In this document: one piece after another, positions 59,636 to 64,000 of the stretch
How the letters are laid out: each line of letters opens with the position of its first letter
Numbering within the stretch: the first letter of the stretch is position 1
Assembly (NCBI GenBank): GCA_002862785.1
Contig: PKDZ01000004.1
Coordinates: 1-64,000, forward strand
Source: Flavobacteriales bacterium
GTDB taxonomy: Bacteria; Bacteroidota; Bacteroidia; Flavobacteriales_D; Sanyastnellaceae
DNA length: 64,000 nucleotides
Direction: 5' to 3'
Position numbers and translations under genes: made by a program
The notes under the pieces: generated by a model
Databases searched by the model: none
What the model was told of the DNA's origin: nothing
What the model saw: the letters and a program-made list of their open reading frames with translations, nothing else

Positions 59636-60423
59636 GCGGCGGAAATGCGAAGGCCATCCTCGCCGAGGAAGACGCCCCGGGGCAGGTCGGGTGCCACGTC
59701 CCGGTGTTTGCCGAGGAGGTGGCTGACGTGGGTCAAATAGGCCTCGGCAGGCCCCACCCGTTCGATGACCTCGAGGGCCTCGTCGAGGGTGAAGTGACTG
59801 AGGTGGGGCTCCTTGCGCAGCGCATTGATCACCAGCACCTCGACCCCCTCCAGCCGGGACCAGGTCTCGGGTGCGAAGGCGTTGGCGTCGGTGATGTAGG
59901 CGATGGGGCCAATCCGGAAACCCAGCACGGGCAGCTTGTAGTGGACGACCGGCAGGGGCATCACCTCCACCCCGCCGATGGTGACGGGCCCGGTGTCGAG
60001 GTCGTGCAACTGGACCTTGGGGATGCCGGGGTACGGATGGGGGTCGAAGACATACTTGAACTCGCGGCGCAAGGCCTCCTGCACGCGGGGGACGGCATAG
60101 ACATCCATGTCCCGCTTCTGGCGGAAGTTGAAGGCGCGGATGTCGTCGAGACCGGCCACATGGTCCTTGTGCTCGTGAGTGAACAGGACCGCATCGAGTG
60201 TGGTCACCTTCGAACGGAGCATCTGCTGCCGAAAATCGGGTCCGGTGTCGACCACGAAGGTCCGCGGGCCCTCCGGAGCGTGCTCCCCGTCGACCTCAAA
60301 CAGGGCACTCGACCGGGTGCGGTTGTCGCGGGGGTCGGTGGAGGTGCACACCCTGCAGTCACAGGCGATGACCGGGACCCCCTGGGAGGTTCCGGTGCCG
60401 AGAAGGGTGAGGTGAACGCCCAT
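59632..60423 (-). CDS. PhnP-like MBL-fold hydrolase
   Basis: 263 residues from ATG 60423 (MGVHLTLLGTGTSQG); the longer in-frame start at 60558 is rejected because it covers the divergent promoters. GTGTSQGVPVIACDCRVC includes a PhnP-like cysteine-rich entry, and THEHKDHVAGLDDIR is the binuclear metal site. Members are phosphodiesterases (PhnP) or RNase Z-like; the substrate is unknown. First gene of a minus-strand operon, with a TAACTTTG box 6 nt upstream. Confidence 0.87.
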   Translation of the reverse strand: MGVHLTLLGTGTSQGVPVIACDCRVCTSTDPRDNRTRSSALFEVDGEHAPEGPRTFVVDTGPDFRQQMLRSKVTTLDAVLFTHEHKDHVAGLDDIRAFNFRQKRDMDVYAVPRVQEALRREFKYVFDPHPYPGIPKVQLHDLDTGPVTIGGVEVMPLPVVHYKLPVLGFRIGPIAYITDANAFAPETWSRLEGVEVLVINALRKEPHLSHFTLDEALEVIERVGPAEAYLTHVSHLLGKHRDVAPDLPRGVFLGEDGLRISAA

Positions 60424-60429
60424 GGTGGG

Positions 60430-60437
60430 CAAAGTTA
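60430..60437 (-). promoter_or_regulatory. -7 element (TAACTTTG) of the PhnP-like/acyltransferase/rarA operon
   Basis: Exact TAnnTTTG match 6 nt before the ATG, suggesting a leaderless start. Back-to-back with the plus-strand box at 60473. Confidence 0.6.
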
Positions 60438-60472
60438 ATCGCCTCCCGGTCCGCGTTCCGGGCGCAACTCGG

Positions 60473-60480
60473 TACCTTTG
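60473..60480 (+). promoter_or_regulatory. -7 element (TACCTTTG) of the 485-residue protein gene
   Basis: Exact TAnnTTTG match, 22 nt before the GTG start at 60503. Forms a divergent promoter pair with the minus-strand box. Confidence 0.6.
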
Positions 60481-60502
60481 CAGAGCACCTTCATCCTCTC
60501 CC

Positions 60503-61960
60503 GTGGACAGCAACCGCGTCATCCTGTCGGCCAAGCAGAAGGCCCTCCGGGTCAACATGAACCACGACCTCTACGGCACCTTCGCCGAAATCGGGGCCGG
60601 ACAGGAGGTCGTCCGCCACTTCTTCCGCGCCGGAGGAGCCAGCGGCACCATCGCCAAGACCATCAGCGCTTACGACAAGGACTTCAGCGACGCCATCTAC
60701 GGCGTAGAAGAGTCGGGCCGCTATGTATGCGAGCCCAGGGTGCAGAAGATGCTGGACCACGAGTACCGCCTCTGCGAGGAGCGCCTCTCACGGGAGATGC
60801 ACCCCACCAAGAAGTTCTTTGCGTTCGCCAACACAGTCGCCACGATCAACTACCACAAGACGATCGAGGGCCACGGCTGGTTCGGCATCCGGTTCCAGAC
60901 GGCGCCCAACAAGGCCCCGAACACCGTCGTGCTCCACGCCCGCTTCCACGAACCGGACGCCCTGCTCCAGCACGCCAGCATCGGCACGCTTGGCGTGAAC
61001 CTCATCTACGGCTGCCATTTCCTGTACAAGCAGCCCAACGACCTCCTGCTCAGCCTCTACGACGAGCTGGACAAGGACCAGATCGAGATTGACACCATCC
61101 AGATGAACGGCCCGGATTTCGCCGGCGTCGACAACCGGCTGCTGTCCCTCCAACTGGTAAAGCACGGCATGACCGACGCGGTCATCTTCTCTCCCGACGG
61201 CCGCAACCTGCAGGCCGCTGACGTGCTGTACAAGAAGAACATCCTCGCCATCCGCGGCAGCTTCCGGCCCGTCACCCGGGTCAACCTCGACATGATGCAA
61301 CGCGGGCTGTCCATGTTCCGGGAGGAGAAGCGTGTGGAGGAGGACAACATCCAGCTCCTCTTCGAGATTACCCTGAACAACCTCAAATCCGAGGGCGACA
61401 TCGACGAAAAGGACTTCCTGGACCGCGCGGACATCCTCTGCTCGCTTGGGCAGACGGTGCTCATCTCGAACTACCAGGAGTACTACAAGCTCATCGAATA
61501 CTTCTCGAGGTACACTAAGAAACGCATGGGCGTCATCATGGGCGGCAATGCCATGATGGACCTCTTCAACGAGCGCTACTACCGCGACCTCAACGGCGGC
61601 ATCCTCGAAGCCTTTGGGGTGATGTTCAGCCGGGACCTCAAGGTCTACGCCTATCCCTGGCACGACAACGAGAACGACGTGCTCATCCGGACGGACAATG
61701 CGCCCATTCACCCGCGCATCAAGCCGCTCTATGACTACCTGCTCTTCAACAAGCGCATCTCCGACATCCAGCTCGAGGATCTCTCCCTGCTGGACATCTT
61801 CAGCGTGGAGGTCCTGCGCATGATTCGCGAGGGCAATGGCGGATGGGAAGAGATGGTTCCCCACCCCGTGGACCACATCATCAAGCGCAACCGCCTCTTC
61901 GGCTACAACGGACCGGCTCCAGTCGATCCCGGGCTGGCCGACGCCGCGCTCCTGAACTGA
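60503..61960 (+). CDS. Conserved Bacteroidota cytosolic protein of unknown function
   Basis: 485 residues from GTG 60503 (VDSNRVILSAKQKALRVN); an ATG at 60557 is an alternative start. No signal peptide or membrane segment. It belongs to a well-conserved Bacteroidota family of about 480 residues with NxxxYGTFAEIGAGQEVVRHFF, GASGTIAKT, YGVEESGRY and MTDAVIFSPDG. I recall members being labelled TonB-dependent receptor or nicotinate-nucleotide adenylyltransferase in databases; the sequence shows neither. It has its own promoter and a strong terminator, and is single. Function unknown. Confidence 0.8.
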   Translation: MDSNRVILSAKQKALRVNMNHDLYGTFAEIGAGQEVVRHFFRAGGASGTIAKTISAYDKDFSDAIYGVEESGRYVCEPRVQKMLDHEYRLCEERLSREMHPTKKFFAFANTVATINYHKTIEGHGWFGIRFQTAPNKAPNTVVLHARFHEPDALLQHASIGTLGVNLIYGCHFLYKQPNDLLLSLYDELDKDQIEIDTIQMNGPDFAGVDNRLLSLQLVKHGMTDAVIFSPDGRNLQAADVLYKKNILAIRGSFRPVTRVNLDMMQRGLSMFREEKRVEEDNIQLLFEITLNNLKSEGDIDEKDFLDRADILCSLGQTVLISNYQEYYKLIEYFSRYTKKRMGVIMGGNAMMDLFNERYYRDLNGGILEAFGVMFSRDLKVYAYPWHDNENDVLIRTDNAPIHPRIKPLYDYLLFNKRISDIQLEDLSLLDIFSVEVLRMIREGNGGWEEMVPHPVDHIIKRNRLFGYNGPAPVDPGLADAALLN

Positions 61961-61982
61961 GGCCGACCCCGGCCTTCATTCA

Positions 61983-62015
61983 AGAAAAAAGGCGGCCCCA
62001 GGGCCGCCTTTTTCT
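61983..62015 (+). terminator. Bidirectional terminator between the 485-residue protein gene and rpoC
   Basis: GGCGGCCC-CA-GGGCCGCC stem-loop flanked by AAAAAA on the left and TTTTTCTT on the right, so it works for both the plus-strand gene and rpoC on the minus strand. Spacing to both stops is about 20 nt. Confidence 0.9.
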
Positions 62016-62032
62016 TGTTGGATGGGGAGGGA

Positions 62033-64000
62033 TCACTCGACCACTTCCACCTCCTCGGCCTCTCCAGCCTCGGTCAGGCGATCGAACTCCTCCTGGGAGC
62101 CCACGATCATGTTGTGCCACTTCCGCACACCGGTACCGGCGGGGATGAGGTGACCGACAATCACGTTCTCCTTGAGGCCACCGAGGTGGTCCTCCTTGGC
62201 GCTCACCGCAGCCTCGTTCAACACCTTCGTCGTTTCCTGGAAGGACGCGGCGGAGATGAAGGACTTGGTCTGCAGGGACGCCCGGGTGATGCCCTGGAGG
62301 AGCGGACGGGCCGTGGCCGGCAAGGCCTCGCGGCCTTCGGCGAGCTTGCCGTCGTTGCGGCGGATGGCGCCGTTCTCGTCCCGCAACTGGCGGGCGGAGA
62401 CCATCTGGCCTTCCTTGAGCTCGGTGCTGTCCCCAGCCTCGGTGACGACCACCATGCCAAACATCCGGTCGTTCTCATCGATGAAGTCGGCCTTCTCGAC
62501 GAACTGCTTCTCGAGGAAGCGCGTGTCGCCCGGATCCTCGACGACGACCTTCTTCATCATCTGGCGGACGATGACCTCGAAGTGCTTGTCGTTGATCTTC
62601 ACACCCTGGAGGCGGTAGACCTCTTGGATCTCGTTGACGAGGTACTCCTGGACGGCCGTCGGACCCTGGATGGCCAAGATGTCGGCCGGGGTCGTGGCGC
62701 CGTCGGACATCGGCATGCCCGCCTTCACGAAGTCGTTCTCCTGAACGAGGATGTGCTTGGCCAGCGGCACGAGGTACTTGCGCTTCTCGCCGGTGCGGCT
62801 CTCCACGATGATCTCGCGGTTTCCGCGCTTGATCTTGCCGTAGGAGACGATGCCATCCACCTCTGACACGACGGCCGGGTTGGACGGGTTCCGCGCCTCG
62901 AAGAGCTCGGTCACCCGCGGCAGACCTCCCGTGATGTCACCGGACTTACCAGCGATTCGCGGAATCTTGGCGAGGATGCGGCCAGTGCCCACCTTGTCGC
63001 CTTCCTGCACGCTGACGTGCGCGCCGACCGGCAGGGAGTACACCTTGAGCACCTCCTTCTTCGGCCCCACGATGTGGATGGCCGGGTTCTTCTTCTTGTC
63101 CTTGGTCTCGGTGATGACGATCTCGCGGAAACCGGTCTGCTCGTCCAGCTCCTCGCGGTAGGTCACGCCGTCCTCAATCATGTCGAACGCCACGGTGCCC
63201 TCCTCCTCGGAGATGATGGCGTTGTTGTAGGGGTCCCACGTGCAGATGAGGTCGCCCTTCTTGATCTTCTTGCCGGCCTTGACGTGGAGCACGCCACCGT
63301 AGGGCAGGTTCGTGGAGCTCAGCGTGATGCCGATTTCCTTGTCGACCACCTTGAATTCCGTGGAACGGGACACGACAACCGTCTCGACCTCACCTTCGGG
63401 CGTGGTGCGCTGGACGGTCCTCAGGTCCTCGAGCTCGACCACACCATCCTGGCGGGCCGTGATCTCGTTCTCGTCGGAAATCTTCGAGGCCGTACCACCG
63501 ACGTGGAACGTCCGCAGGGTCAGCTGCGTTCCCGGCTCACCGATGGATTGGGCGGCGATTACACCGACGGCCTCGCCCTCCTGGACGAGTCGGTTGGTGC
63601 TCAGCGCACGGCCGTAGCACTTGGCGCACACGCCCTTGCGGCTCTCGCAGGTGAGCACGGAGCGCATCTCGACCTCGTCGATGCCGGCCTCCTCGATGGT
63701 GGCGGCAATGGCCTCGGTGAACTCCTCACCGGAAGCAACAATCAGGTCTCCGGTCTCCGGGTGGTGCACGTCGAGCACGCTGGTCCGTCCGATGATCCGG
63801 TCGGCCAGGCTCTCGACGATTTCCTCGTTCTTCCGCAGGGCGGTCGCATGGAGGCCGCGGATGGTGCCGCAGTCGTACTCGTTGATGATCACGTCCTGGG
63901 CCACGTCTACGAGACGGCGGGTCAAGTAACCGGCGTCAGCCGTCTTCAACGCCGTGTCCGCCAGACCCTTCCGGGCACCGTGCGTGGAGATGAAGTACTC
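62033..64000 (-). CDS. rpoC: DNA-directed RNA polymerase subunit beta', C-terminal part
   Basis: 656 residues visible; the gene runs off the right edge, so the N-terminal half is missing. The first residues [33 protein letters not shown] are the trigger-loop region. The second zinc site [13 protein letters not shown] and the bridge to [21 protein letters not shown] are intact, and the C-terminus is EEVEVVE. It is the catalytic large subunit of RNA polymerase. The expected partner rpoB lies outside the window on the far side. Confidence 0.97.
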   Translation of the reverse strand, partial: EYFISTHGARKGLADTALKTADAGYLTRRLVDVAQDVIINEYDCGTIRGLHATALRKNEEIVESLADRIIGRTSVLDVHHPETGDLIVASGEEFTEAIAATIEEAGIDEVEMRSVLTCESRKGVCAKCYGRALSTNRLVQEGEAVGVIAAQSIGEPGTQLTLRTFHVGGTASKISDENEITARQDGVVELEDLRTVQRTTPEGEVETVVVSRSTEFKVVDKEIGITLSSTNLPYGGVLHVKAGKKIKKGDLICTWDPYNNAIISEEEGTVAFDMIEDGVTYREELDEQTGFREIVITETKDKKKNPAIHIVGPKKEVLKVYSLPVGAHVSVQEGDKVGTGRILAKIPRIAGKSGDITGGLPRVTELFEARNPSNPAVVSEVDGIVSYGKIKRGNREIIVESRTGEKRKYLVPLAKHILVQENDFVKAGMPMSDGATTPADILAIQGPTAVQEYLVNEIQEVYRLQGVKINDKHFEVIVRQMMKKVVVEDPGDTRFLEKQFVEKADFIDENDRMFGMVVVTEAGDSTELKEGQMVSARQLRDENGAIRRNDGKLAEGREALPATARPLLQGITRASLQTKSFISAASFQETTKVLNEAAVSAKEDHLGGLKENVIVGHLIPAGTGVRKWHNMIVGSQEEFDRLTEAGEAEEVEVVE

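Overview
The window is a GC-rich chromosomal segment of a Bacteroidota bacterium, most likely a free-living, Flavobacteriia-like aerobe. The assignment rests on TAnnTTTG-type -7 promoter elements, few visible Shine-Dalgarno sites, secreted proteins with type IX secretion (T9SS) C-terminal domains including two gliding-motility-type ones, and Bacteroidota-typical families (DUF4494, E. coli-type PurB, ATP-dependent PEP carboxykinase). No rRNA gene is present, so a finer placement is inference. I call 56 protein genes (two cut by the window edges) and four tRNA genes. I saw no insertion sequence, prophage, integrase or CRISPR array.

Layout. 1-9.1 kb: end of an RNA uracil methyltransferase, a phosphoribosyltransferase, then on the minus strand shikimate kinase, an acylpyruvase-like enzyme, an OmpA-like protein, a polyprenyl-phosphate sugar transferase with an upstream lipoprotein, a large lectin/PKD-like T9SS cargo and a fructose-6-phosphate aldolase-type transaldolase. 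9.2-12.2 kb: two secreted proteins (delta-60-like and YHYH). 12.2-18 kb: DksA/TraR-type zinc protein, Sua5/YciO protein, a secreted metzincin protease, isoaspartyl methyltransferase, a Gfo/Idh/MocA oxidoreductase and DUF4494. 18-22.7 kb: SF1 helicase, gliding-type T9SS cargo and a small secreted protein, in tandem. 22.8-27.9 kb: GNAT-like protein, tRNA-Lys/tRNA-Leu pair, ammonium transporter, DEAD-box helicase and a Crp/Fnr regulator.

28-34.2 kb is a sulfur region: SulP anion transporter, a persulfide-dioxygenase-like MBL-rhodanese protein, tRNA-Leu(CAG), and a minus-strand cysC-DUF2061-cysD-cysN operon for sulfate activation. An AT-rich intergenic island follows. 34.5-41.2 kb: purB-ABC exporter-DUF983 operon with overlapping genes, an MBL hydrolase, pyrD, an unknown protein and smpB. 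41.3-45.4 kb: two tandem secreted arylsulfotransferase-family proteins with T9SS tails. 45.4-53.7 kb: PaaG-like enzyme, rsmE, pckA, DUF423, a FAS1 lipoprotein, an FG-GAP protein and malate dehydrogenase. 53.8-57 kb: MORN-like repeat protein, secreted subtilase and a very basic secreted protein. 57.2-64 kb: tRNA-Thr, an overlapping MBL/acyltransferase/rarA operon, a conserved 485-residue protein of unknown function, and the C-terminal half of rpoC.

The main themes are heavy investment in T9SS-exported proteins (about eight candidate cargos), central metabolism, and sulfate activation near aryl-sulfate transfer. A recurring pattern is a -7 box only 4-6 nt from the start codon, which points to leaderless transcripts.
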